A stretch of 64,000 bases of DNA from Ananas comosus (lineage: Eukaryota; Streptophyta; Magnoliopsida; Poales; Bromeliaceae), in assembly GCF_001540865.1 (NCBI RefSeq), contig NC_033622.1, forward strand, positions 8,134,584-8,198,583, given 5' to 3'. A program made the position numbers and the translations under genes. The first letter of the stretch is position 1, and each line of letters starts with the position of its first letter. Under the pieces are notes generated by a model. That model searched no databases and had not been told where the DNA came from. It saw only the letters and a list, made by a program, of their open reading frames with translations. Positions 37,210 to 50,000 of the stretch are shown here, piece by piece.

Positions 37210-37996
37210 ACTAGGCTGGAATACTATCAATAGCACCAAGTTATTGGTGCTATTAATTTTTTTGCCCTTGAATTGAGAAATGTGTGGTTAGGATGATGTG
37301 GACCCCTAGGGTTGAGTGAGTGGTTGGTTGAATAGTATAATCTAACGGGTAAAATTAATCAAGGGGTTAAATCTAACGGTGAAAAACTCGATAGCACCAA
37401 ATCATTGGTGCTATTGATAGTACCCCAACCGGACTCTATATATATATATATATATGGCCATGGCTACTATACTATTATGAGTATTGGAGCCCTCGTACTC
37501 ATAAGTTGTTTTCAATGATGGAGCTTCCGAATCGACGATCCACTCCGTTAAATATGATCTAGAGTATTTGAAACTTCTAGAAAATAAATTTCGTAAATTT
37601 TCGAAATCATAATAAAGTCCATCAAGTGGGTATAAAATGAACGGTCAAAATCGAACGACGTCCTAAAAAAGGATGATCGGATCCTTCAATTCAAGATCGG
37701 AGTTATTGATCTTTATCTATGTAGTGAATAGAATTTTCTATCAAAAATTCAATAAATTCCGATTCTTTTACACCGTTAAACTAGCAAGTATCCCATACCG
37801 GCCGTTAGAAATTGTCAAATTTGTGACCTCTTGATCGTAAGGTAAATGATATCGAAAATTTATAAAATTTGATTTCTAGAAGTTTTAAATGCTGTAAATA
37901 ACGTTTAACGGTGTCGATCGTCGATTCGGAAACTCTATAATTGAAAACAACTTATGAGTACGAGGGCGATCGTACTCATAATAGTATAGTAGCCGG

Positions 37997-38038
<42 letters not shown>

Positions 38039-41000
38039 GAGAGGGACACGCGGTCCGCGAGGCCGACCGCGCTATTCCACTGCTCCCCTCCGCGCCAAAT
38101 GCTGCACCATTTCCATCTTGCTTTTCGTTTTCCGCGGACGGAACGTGAAAAACAGAAACTCGATTTTTTCCGAGAAATTTGTAAAATAACTTTTCGAAAA
38201 AAAATGTTACGGACAACCAAACAATGGAAAAAAAAGGTTTTACAGGGATCAAAACACACCCTTAAGCTGAAACCGAATAACCGAACAGAACTGATATTAT
38301 TCGATTAATATAATTTGTGGTAATTTGGTTTTGTTTTAGAAACCAAGTGTTCTATTTTCGGGTTTTTGTTTGGTTTTTGAAGAATGACCCGATTTAACAG
38401 AACTAACCAAAATAAACATATATTTTTTGAGAAAATTTCATGTACTTTTAAGTGTAGTATTATACTCTTACATATCTAAGGGTATGCACTAATATTACGT
38501 CCATTAGATGTCAATTTGTATGTTTTATTGTTTATTTAAACATCATAATAATCAAGTGCCAATGATTACGATCAAGGATTGCCGCTAGCACTTCCCGTGC
38601 CGTTGTGCCAGTGGCACGGCATTGGCATGGCCCATGCCGGTGGCACTTAGGCAAGACGGCACGGATTTATTTTATTAAAGTATCTTGAACAATTAGTTTT
38701 TTATAGTGTTTTCACAGCTCTAATTGTTATAAAATAGTTTATATATGATATCCCATGCTATTTAGTAGAAATGGTCATAAAAATAGTAATAACTAATGAT
38801 ATTATTTATATATATTATGAAAGTATGAGCATTAAACAAATACCAATAAAAGGTTTGTAGGAAAGCACTACCACGGGTAAATTCATTAGATCTAAAATAA
38901 TAAAGAGATTGGAGGAAATTTTATTATTTGTATTTTTTTATTTCAAGCAGGTCTTATTATGCAATGGAGTTTGCTAATTGCTTCAAATGTAAGTAGCTTT
39001 ACAATATCTACATATTTAAGTATGAAAAAACATTTATATAACTTTTGACCTCAAAACTCAATTAAAAAAAAACAAAAAAATGCAAAAAAAAACCATTTTG
39101 TTGACATGTTGTTGGGTTGACCTCGTGACACGTGTTAGCACGACCACGGCATAGTACGGCAGTGGCAATCCTTGATGAAAGTAATTGAATATAGGCCAAA
39201 AAGCTAGGTAAAGAATAATTCAAAGGCACTTAAATCAAACCAAGCCTAATTTTCTCAACTCAGTTCAATTTAGATAATTTAGGTTATGTAGCAATTCATT
39301 CGTTGTAGTCTATCATCATAGAGTTTGATTATTTGGTGTCATGCCTTGGGTCCTATTTGGAAAAGTTATTTTTTTTGGTAATAATTTTTCTTTTTACATC
39401 AATTGCAGTGGAAAAACTAATTTCAAATATTTATAGAATCTGGCCCAAGATGTGACAAATCCACTGCACGCACAAGGTTTCCAGTCCACATGAAAAGAGT
39501 CTTCCTTGTACCTGCACGTCATTGGATTATAGAGCATACACAAATAACCTAAACAGAGATGATATATACATCCTACACCGGTTACTATAACAACAGTAAA
39601 CAATTAAAACTAATATTGGAATCATACATCAACTAATAGAGCACCAAGTAAACCTTGATATATCCAATATAAAAAATATCACTGTACAACAATTAATCCA
39701 AATGATTCATACGTTCAGTCGATAAATTGACGATAAGAGATAACCAGAATACTAGAATAAAAGATGAACTAAACAAACGGGTAGCTACAACCCCGATCGA
39801 TGCTAGCTAATAAGCTATATCTAGGCGCAAACCTCTCACCATGTCCTGTATTTTAATGATTGCCGTATCGTCTCAATAAAGTTCAAAAGATTTGATAAAA
39901 ATATATAACAAATAATTTGCATATTTTGTTGCCAAAGAAAATAAATATTTCATGCCATTACGTGTCGGCACACATATACCTTTTGTGACCGCCACTCATT
40001 GGCGCGGCCCGACACTCACCGTACTGTATCGTGCCGGCAAGTTTTCGGCACGACCCCGTGCTACGACACTTAAATCCTTGCTGTATTTCACCACCCAAGT
40101 TGCCTGTAAAAATACAGTGTGAGCGCATAAAATGTTTTCCAGTGTGTACAACATTGACAAAGTGATGCAGCAAATAAACCTAATTTTATTTTCGAATGCG
40201 ATTATCTTTTATTTTGTAGGTTCGTGTTTGATTCGGACTTAAATCATTTAGTTTTCGTTGATTTGGCTAACCCAAACCCTTTTCTCCAATAAACAAAGAA
40301 ACAATTCCAAAAGGACCTTTGGGATTCCCCAAAAAGATCTTTGGAATTCCAAAATTGCTTCTTCTTCTATGCATGACCCTTTTGTGTTGAAAACGAAAGG
40401 ACAATAATTTATTATAGGAGGGCTCTCAACACTATAAATATGTGGTTCTTGAAGCTTTAAGGGCATATATATTGATGAATAGAAATTTCTAATCTTGTTC
40501 TTTATCCTTGGTGTTCTACTTCCCGGTGAAATCATCGACGCTTCTTCCTCGCGCCGAGATCGACTTCTTCCTTGACTTGATCATTGTCGCTTCTTTCTCG
40601 TGACATGATTGACTTCTACTTCTGCGTCTCCTCTTCTTTCGGATCTCTGCCTCATATCCTTCTTCCCTATTGCCGAAGTTCTACTCGTGGTGCATCGCCC
40701 TCCTCGTTGATCGTGGATCCCCCACAATTATGTAAATGGTGCAGTTTTTATATCTCTCATCTTTTGGTATCCTATTATCTCCTTCATTCTAGCCTTAAAC
40801 CATTACCAACCATATTTGCCAAACAACCAAATCTAAAAGCTTTTAAGTCTGATAAAGCTGAATTTACCTTTTGGAACTATTATATGTATTTTCAGTTGAT
40901 GTATTTTCAGTTGGTTGTTCTTATCTCATATATTGAAGTTTTATCATCATCTTAGTATTGCTTCAATTTGATTTTAATTTGTCTTGCTGAAATTTTTGCT

Positions 41001-44000
41001 TCCTTGCTTAAATTATAGTAAAGTTCGTTGGAATCCATAAATTGAATATAGTTTGTTTCAAGGAATACCTTTAAAACAAAAGCAAACTTGAAAATTTAGT
41101 TTTGGCAACCTCTCTGTTTGCATCACGAAGGCAAGCCGCACCTACTGGTTAACAAGGATAAGGACTTGTAATAAATAGACGCATGATTATAACAATGAAA
41201 GATCTGGGTACCTAGGTCATAATCTGATAAATGAACTAGGATCTGCAGAAGTTAAAACAAGAAATGGCATGATATCAATGCAATATAATAAAATCATAAT
41301 TGGAGCAGAGCAATGCCGCTGCAATACAAGATAAAGTCATAGTATATGTGTCAAGGTAACGAAGTTGCTCTACACAACTATTATAATGAGAGTAATCAAT
41401 AGAAATGTCTCAAGTCATAGATATATATCCATAGAGCTACAGTTCACCAAGTTAATCATTGCCGCTACTATAGGATAGTGGGCCTCTAATAAACTATAAG
41501 GTTACGATATGCTATTATGCATCAATTAGCTAGTAGAAACCAAATAACCTAATCAGTGCTCGTTATCATAGGATCTTGGGCTGCCCGTTATCATAGGATC
41601 TTGGGTGAGCGTGATATCCGTTATTGTAGGATTTTGGGCAAACGCTAAGCAGCTGGCGTAAACTGTATCTAACTGATCTAGGCTCGCGGGTCGGATCCCA
41701 ACCATATTTTTTATAAAAGAGCACCTTTGGCCACGGGGTTGATCAAATCGCGGTGCTGGTGTACGTGAAATGCGCAGTAGTGTTAAATGCGACGTGATCA
41801 AATACAGTAGCGTCCAACATTGACATATAGTTGAAGAAAGTGCAAAGGAGTGGCAGCGAACCCAAACAAGGTCTATATCATACGTATATGTCGAACAATA
41901 GAAGATACATCTAGACTCTACTTCTCATGTAATCTAGCAAAGCAATGCAACATATACGAGTAAACGACATGTATGAAATAACCTAAGTAAATCAACATGA
42001 GAGGTAAGAAGTAAAGGACATGTGAAGTAGGTACAAATAAAGTGAATCATGTATAACAAGTATGGAAAGGACAACCGAAAGTGACTATATTACCAATTTT
42101 GGATCGAAGCACCGACCTATACTGTGAAGCACTAGAGCCCACGACTTATCCCAAGTCCATGACCATTAAGTGTTGCTTGAACCTAACCAACAACAAACAT
42201 GTCACGAACAACTCTGATAAGCTATCGATCGACGACAACACGTCTGAAGCCTGGTTTTCGCAAAACGACCTTCGATATCAACACGAGTCAACAAACTGAC
42301 TACCAGGTTGACAATGCAACTAGGCACATACGTGACAATCCCCCTACGCTATCCTAAAACTCACCAATGTAGGTGTTGGGATAGCTGCACACATAGTGTG
42401 ACAACAGAGGCAACAGCCACCAAACTAAGCCGTAACAGATTCCAGTGTACGCCGATTTTGGAATAGGAACCAAAGAGACATCATACACGCTCTAGCTACT
42501 GATTTTAACTAGCGTAGGCTCTTCGGAACAACTCCCACAAGTTTTGGAGCCAACGAGGCTCCACCTACATGATCAGTCGGACGAAGATTCCACCAAATCA
42601 AAGCTAATCCATGTGAAAATGGTCATATTTAGCCTTAGCGTGTTTGATTCGCACCAAATCTGTGATATACTTGACCTTACCAAATAAGCAAGGTTGCAAT
42701 ATGGATTGTTAGTCAGCATTTCTTTTATAGTGCTTGACTGAGTTGGAGACGTTTTGGTACGAAATGGATGCGAAAACGAACTCAAAAACCCAAGATTTAG
42801 CTTATGGGGGACTAAAGTTAAAGTACTTGAAGGGTGAGGGACCTTTTGGCATTTGTGCATATTATTGGATTCCACCTAAACATACTTAACCTTTACATTG
42901 AAGCTTTAGAGAGAGAGAGAGAGAGGGAGAGAGAGATTGAGTTTGGTTGGGAAAAAAAAGAAGCAAGCACCGGTCGATCGTATCCACTAGGGACTATTGA
43001 GTATAGTTCTCATATCCTCTTCATTGTTATTTTATTTTAGAGCCTTCAGCATCAGTGACTGATCGAGATAAGGGGATCGAGGTAAGGGGATCGCGGATAG
43101 TTAGCATCTCCTATTCTTATTGTGTATGTAGTTGGACCACTCATCAGTGTATATAGCAACGTGTACTATATTTTGAGGTTTGGACTGGTCAGAGACATTG
43201 TACCCTTTTGAGGATTGGTGTTGTGATGATCACATATTTACAGTGTTGTAGTACATAGTTTTTATTCTACTCTGATGCCTATTGTTGTTGGTTTTTTGTA
43301 AACTTTTTGGGCAGGTTTTGTTGACGTTTCGTATGTATAAAATGTATCCTTTGTGCATGCGGTGTGTCTGTTGACGTAACCCGGGCTTTTGTTGTAATTC
43401 GGGGCGTTACAAAATCAGCCTTGAGGGTTTAGGGTTTAGTCTACACATCAAACAATGGTAATTAACACCAACCAACACCCAACGCAACGCGAAAAGAATC
43501 GACACGTCCAAATCACACTATAATTGCATATTACTTAACAAATCGACAACAAAAAGGATTTCGGGTTAATTTACCAAACTTTTGCAATTAGGAAGTAAAT
43601 CAATGGCGAAAAGGGTCAATGACGTGCCTCAAGTCGCAACATACCAATACTTCGCTCACGACGATGATCGCATCGATCGGGAAGTGAGAAATCAAAAGTG
43701 CGGAGAGGATTCGGGTATTACTCGATTGCACGCTCTAGCAAGGTGAGCATGACGTCGGCGATGGCCAAAGAATCGCCGTACTCCCAAGAACAAAGTTCAT
43801 CGACAACAGATTACCCAGTCTCTCGAGGACTCACATAAAGTAAAATCCTAGCTTGCGTCGTGCCTCATGGTCCCGTGGTAGTCAATATCTCCACCCTTGA
43901 GATGAGCCTCTCCTATGACATCCCAATTGGTATTCAATCAAGCATGGGTGATCATTGTGTCGCAATGGCTATACCTCTGGATCAAGGTTTAAAGTGCCGT

Positions 44001-47000
44001 GGCACGGGGGCGTGCCGTTATGTCTCTGGCACGGTACGGCACAGGCACGCTTGCGTGTCGATAGATACGCGTGACCTCCTACTGGCACGCTTTGGCATGG
44101 ACCTATTTCAGTTTTTTTGGTTCTAATAAACTCTTATAATATTATTTGAAAGATTTATATAAATAATTATGGATATTTATTATATATACCTTACTACACT
44201 CAACAATTAATATGCATGTAAGCTTTTTTTAAATAAAATACAACTATACCTGATGTAGAATAGAAATTAAAATACAATAATAAATTTCACAAGTACAATA
44301 ATTATTTAAATTTACATCTTTATATAGAGATGACTGTTTAATTCGACATAGATCGTCACGCTTGATCATATGGCGTATTGTCATCTGCAGATACAAGATT
44401 TATTTGACAATATTGATATAAGCATTGCTGGTATTGTGAGAAAGTCATATATTCCAGATATTACATCCATATTTTGTTCTTTTATTCTTTTTAAAATTAT
44501 CTGATCAAAACTTGTTTAGGAGATCGATTTTTATTCCCTTGATTCACCGAAAGCTTCGTGGTGTGACAATTTTTGACAAAATATTTTGCGAAGAAAAAAT
44601 GGATGTCTGTGGTGGAAGCAGAGGGCTCGGGCAATAAAGTGAAAAAAAAAGTCAAAAAAAAAGTTGACAAAAAGACAATAAAGTGAAAAAAAAAAGACAA
44701 TATAGGTGGCCTTGGACGGGGGCTCGATACCCCAGAGAACAAAAGAAAAAAGAAAAAGCCAAAAAAAAAAAAAAAAAAAAAGACACTAATTTCTATTCCA
44801 AGTAAGCATAATTTGTACACCTGCGATTAATACTGTTTCTTGACCAGAGAAAAAAGAAGATCGAATNGGCCTTGTGCCGCGGCACCCGGGGGGGTCCGAG
44901 ACCCCTCTTGTACCGTGCCCCCTTCTTGAGGGCACGGTATGGCACGGCACGGGGCGGCACTTGAATCCTTGCTCTGGATGTCCTCGGCTTGAAGGAAGAG
45001 ACCCTCTCAAGTCTCAAGCATATGTGGATTAGCTCTTGCAAGTTTTGGTCTCCTGCATCATGTCTAAAGAGAGTCTCAATCTTCGACCCTTTGGTCATAT
45101 TCATTTTCAATTTTGCCATTCCTTTTGCCTCAACTCGTTTTTCCAGGAGATGCTATAAGTACCATGAGGGAGAAAGAGAGGAAGATGGAGATAGAGAAAG
45201 TAGATGAGTTTGGGGCTGTTTTTGGTCGCCAGTGGCGACCGAGGTAAACACGAGCTTGAGAGTATCCTGGTAGAGGTGATGGCTGGGCGTAGGGAATGAG
45301 TAGTTAAGTGCAACATTCTGAACCACGGGGTGGCAAGGTGACAATGTGGGGCAAATTGAAGTTTACCCTATTCTTCTGTCATCTATCTAGTAGATGGACC
45401 GTAATTGTGGTGGCTTCTTGACATTCTACTTTTAATTGATCAAGCTTGTAGTTAATTCTTGGTTCAATTTTGTTGTTCACTTTCCTTGCTTCATCATTAT
45501 TCGATGGTTATTTGGTCGTTTATGTCCTTACCCAATGTTTTACCTTGATTTTAGGTTCGAGACTTTTTGAATGATCTTCCTGTCAAGGCTCTTCCGGGCA
45601 TTGGGCATAGCCTAGACGAGAAGCTAAAAAGTAGGCAAATTCAGAGTTGTGGTCAATTGCAAAAGATTTCAAAGGTCTCTCTAATTGATGCATAAATATA
45701 TGTTAGCTGCTTTTAATTCAGTTTATCAAATATTTGTTATAAAACTTATTGTACTTTTACGCATTTTATATTCTTTTTTCTAAATTTCTTTTCCTTGTGA
45801 AGTGATTATTGGTACAAATGGTACATTATATCTAACATGAACTTTTGTGCAATTATACTCTTCTTCTTATTTCATTCTTAGCTAAATTTTTGGATGGCTC
45901 TATGGCTTCTAGTTCAAAATGCATGCTTCAATGGCACCCCAGTAGCGATTGCTGATGTATCCTTATTTTGAATTCTTCTAGAACACATGAATGGTGCAGC
46001 CTTTTGCTATGGTCCCTCTTCGGCTTCTTTGCTTTATGTAGTTTACTTTATCTTGTCTTTTTTATTTATTTATTTTTACTTTAAGCTAGGGAAAAATAGT
46101 TTGTCTGGGCTAAACATTGTATTGATGGAAATTGATTTTGTGACGCTGATGAATGAAAGGCTCAACTTGATGGCAAGATGATGCCTAATAGAAGCAACAT
46201 TAGACCTTATGGTGGTTTATTTAGGCTCTTTTTGTTTTGCTTCTAAAGATGTTGACTTTTGAGGACTTCTTTAATTAAGTTTGACGTTATTTACTCTTAT
46301 TCTAAAACTACCATATATTTTCTATCAAGAAACCGTAAGTAACAAACTCTATCTAAGTGATTATTATGATTTGAGGGTCAACACTTAGCATGTAGTCTTG
46401 AAAACAAGCTTCTTATAGCATAAAAATTAGGCAAATTGTTAAACTGAAAGTGCTTTGTAAAATGACAATATTATCCTAATCTATTGCTAAAAACCAGTAT
46501 AGTTTTTGCATCAAGCTTTGACCGTCAACTTGTTTGTGTTGGAAAAAACCGTTGTATTATTACGATAATTGTACATTTCAAAGTATCTTTCCAATTTAAA
46601 ACTCCTAATCTTTTTGGGCAGGCAGTAGTCAAATCCAATTTGCATTCAGCTTATTAATGAAATAAAAAGTGAAGTTAATTTATGATTAGGGAGATAGGAC
46701 GTTGTAACCACAACTTATATGTCACACCTCGAGCCCGCAACGAAAGCTTTAGGGGGCACGCGCACAGACCTGCCAAACGGGCAGAGTTTTTCCTGTCCTC
46801 CGAAGGCGTCATAACTTGTATGTGTGTGTGTATATATATAGATAGATAGATAGATAGATAGATAGAGAGAGAGCTAGGCTGGTATACTATCGGTAGTACG
46901 GAGGCCTCTGTGCTACCAAGTTGTTTTCAATGATGTGGCTTTCAAATCGACGATCGGCTCCGTTAGAATTATTAAAAGTATTTGGAAATTAAATTTCATA

Positions 47001-50000
47001 ATTTTTCGATATTATTTGGCTAGTGATCAAAAGGTCTCGAAATTCGACAATTTTAATGGTAGGTGTGATGCGTTTGTGAATTTAACGGTGTAAAACAATT
47101 GAAATATGATGAAATTTTTATAGAAATTTTTTTTCACTATTTAGAGTAAAATCAGTACCTCTGATCTTAAATTCATTTTTTATGAGATTTTTATTTTCAG
47201 CCGTTCATTTTTAGACTACTCATTTGATAGGTAAATGATTTCGAAAATTTATAAAATTTAGTTTCTATATACTTTCAAGTTTGAATAGTGTAGATCAAGT
47301 CTAACAGAGCCGATCGTCGATTTGGAAGCCGCATCATTGAAAACAACTTGGTAGCACGGAGACCTCCGTGCTATCGATAATATACCAGCCTAGCTCTCTC
47401 TCTCTCTTTCTCTCTCTCTCTTTCTCTCTCTCTATATATATATATGTTACGATATATTTTATCTATATTAGGATGTTACGATATATTAGGATATTGTGTG
47501 TTATTACCTTATATAGAGTAGTATCATTGCCTTCTATAGAGTAGGATTATATAGTATGTAATTCTAGTTATACTCTTACTATAGTAGTCATTGTTACTAT
47601 AGTAAGACAATCTCTTCTACTATATATATTCATTAATACAACTCAAGACGGTATGCACTTTAGCCCTTCTTTCATGGTATCAGAGCGGGAACCCTAATGT
47701 GGGGATATCGATCCATAGCCACCATCCACCATAAATCTCACCTTTTTCTATAGGTGTCTTTTCTTTTGGTTTTCTATCTTCCCAGTGCTGCTACAGTACT
47801 ATTGCTACAGTACTGCTACAGTACTAGCGCTACAGTATCAGTGCTACAGTACTGACTCTACAGTACCGGTGCTACAGTGCCTCTGCTACAGTATTTTCAG
47901 CCTTTCTGTGATTCCTCTTTGCTCCTCTGGTGCCGTTCGGACTGTCCTACTGTTGGTTGCTCGTATCGTTCGGTTCTTTCCTTGGTGCAGTCGATCTTAT
48001 TTGGTGATAAGTGGTTCCTCTCATGTGATAGAATTCAGGTTCTTTTTTTATTCACATCCGCTACATTCCGATTTATCTTTCTTTCTTATCTAGTGGTGGA
48101 TCCTTATCTTAAGGTAGTAAACATGTCTTCTTCTACCTCAAATTTGCCAATTGTTAATATCAAAACTCTCATACCACTAGAACTCACCGATTCCACATAT
48201 CTTGTGTGGAAACAAGTCTTTCTTAATGTTCTAGAAAGTTTTGGTGTTACAAAACATGTGGACGGAACTAGTGTTATGCCTTCTCAGACTATCGATACTG
48301 TTGATAAGGAGGTTATAAATCCTGAATATGTGAGTTGGAAAAAGAACGATACTACTATACTTTCATGGATTAATGCCACTTTATCTCTTAGCATATTACA
48401 TATGGTTGTTTCTAGCTCATCTAAAACTGCATATGATGCTTGGAGAATTATTGAGGCATATTTTCTTGATAAGACTGCTTCTACGGCTTTTTCTCTGAAA
48501 TCTGAATTGTGGAGCATCAAGAAAAGCTCAATGAGCATGAGTGATTACATGCAAAAGATCAAGACGATTGGTAATGCTCTTCAGGCGATTGGTGAAATCG
48601 AGTCAGACCATAATTTGGTCATGATTGTTCTTCTAGGGCTACCAGGAATATCGAGGTTTTGTTAGTGCTCTAAACACACACAGAAATAAGCCAACTTTTG
48701 AACAACTTCGTCCACTCTTGATGCAAGAAGAAACAGAAGTTCAGCGTCGCACTAGTGTGACTACGTCCTCTGCTATTCCCACTATTGACGGTGAAGCTTT
48801 TTATGCCAATCGTGGACGTGGTAATCGTGGAGGCCGTGGAGGTAGATATCGTGGAGGCCGAAGACAACGTGGTAGACACTATTCTGGTCGTGGATCTCCT
48901 GGAATCTACCCACAGTCTCAACCCAATTATCCTCAACAATCTTACACTCCAAATCAACAACCATACATTCCGAAGTCCGGCATATAATGTCAGATATGTG
49001 GAAAGTTCAATCATTCTGCTCTTCAGTGCAAACAACGCTTCAATCATTCTTTCGTTGCTGATGAAGTTCCTCAGACCTTTGCTGCTATGAACCTTCACGA
49101 ACCCGGTGAGGAAGTCTGGTATCCGGATACCGGAGCATCAAATCATATAATCGCAAACTCTGGTATTCTCTCATCTTCTAAATCTTATAGTGGGTATGAA
49201 AAAATTCTTGTTGGTAATGAAAATTTACTTGATATGACTCATACAGGTGAAATTCAATTGAATACATCTTCTAACTCTTTTGCTCTAAAAAATGTTCTTG
49301 TTGTTCTACTATTAAGAGAAATTTACTTTCAGTGCGTAAATTCTGTCAAGATAATAATTCTCTTTTTGAATTTGACTCTACTGGTTTCTCTGTGAAGGAC
49401 AAGGAAACAGGGAAGGAGCTTCTTCGATGTCCTAGCTCGGGAACATCACTTTATCCAATTTCTTCTAGACTTGCAAGTGTAGGGAATAAGCAACAACTAG
49501 CTCTTATTGCATCTAGATTTAGTGGAGATGTCTGGCATAGACGGTTAGGTCATCCTAGTCTTCCTGTTCTTTCTACATTTATTAAAAATAATAAAATTGT
49601 TTCTGATTCTGCACTGAAATTATCTGTCTGCAATGCTTGTAATATGGGAAAACATGTTAAACTCTCATTTCATGATTCAGAATCTCAATCTGCTTTTCCT
49701 TTTCATATTGTTCATTCTGATGTTTGGCAATCACCTGTGCCCTCGGTTTCTGGATACAAATATTATGTTATTTTTATCGACGATTATTCTAGATTTTCCT
49801 GGCTTTATCTTTTAAAATTTAAACATGAAGTTTTTGACAAATTTTTCGAGTTCAAGAAGATGGTTGAAAATATATTTCATAGCTCAATAAAAATTTTTCA
49901 ATCTGACAATGGTACGGAATTTGTAAATGACAAGTTTTCTAGTTTTTGCTCACAAAATGGAATTATTCACCGATTTTCTTGTCCTTACACTCCTCAACAA

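Larger units (their letters stand above)
35160..38262. mobile_element. GTTTGG-type element hosting the TA-MITE cluster
   Basis: Left end GGGGCTGTTTGGTTTGACG at about 35160 and, inverted, AAGGGTGTGTTTTGATCC at about 38262 are imperfect terminal repeats. The short inner parts (35160-35340 and 38040-38262) read as two ends of one element into which the TA-rich cluster has grown. No clear TSD, so class is uncertain. Confidence 0.45.

Noticed and set aside
40584..40955. 123-residue + strand frame
   Set aside because: No motif, in an LTR-like region of intron 10, not in phase with any REV1 exon.
42657..43411. Possible LTR with AAATC target duplication
   Set aside because: The match of AAATC at 42652-42656 and after 43411 is short and in AT-rich DNA, and the left end does not resemble the related LTRs.
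47877..48122. Extension of the copia gag frame upstream of 48123
   Set aside because: Lies in the leader with tandem repeats; the ATG at 48123 gives the gag-like start.
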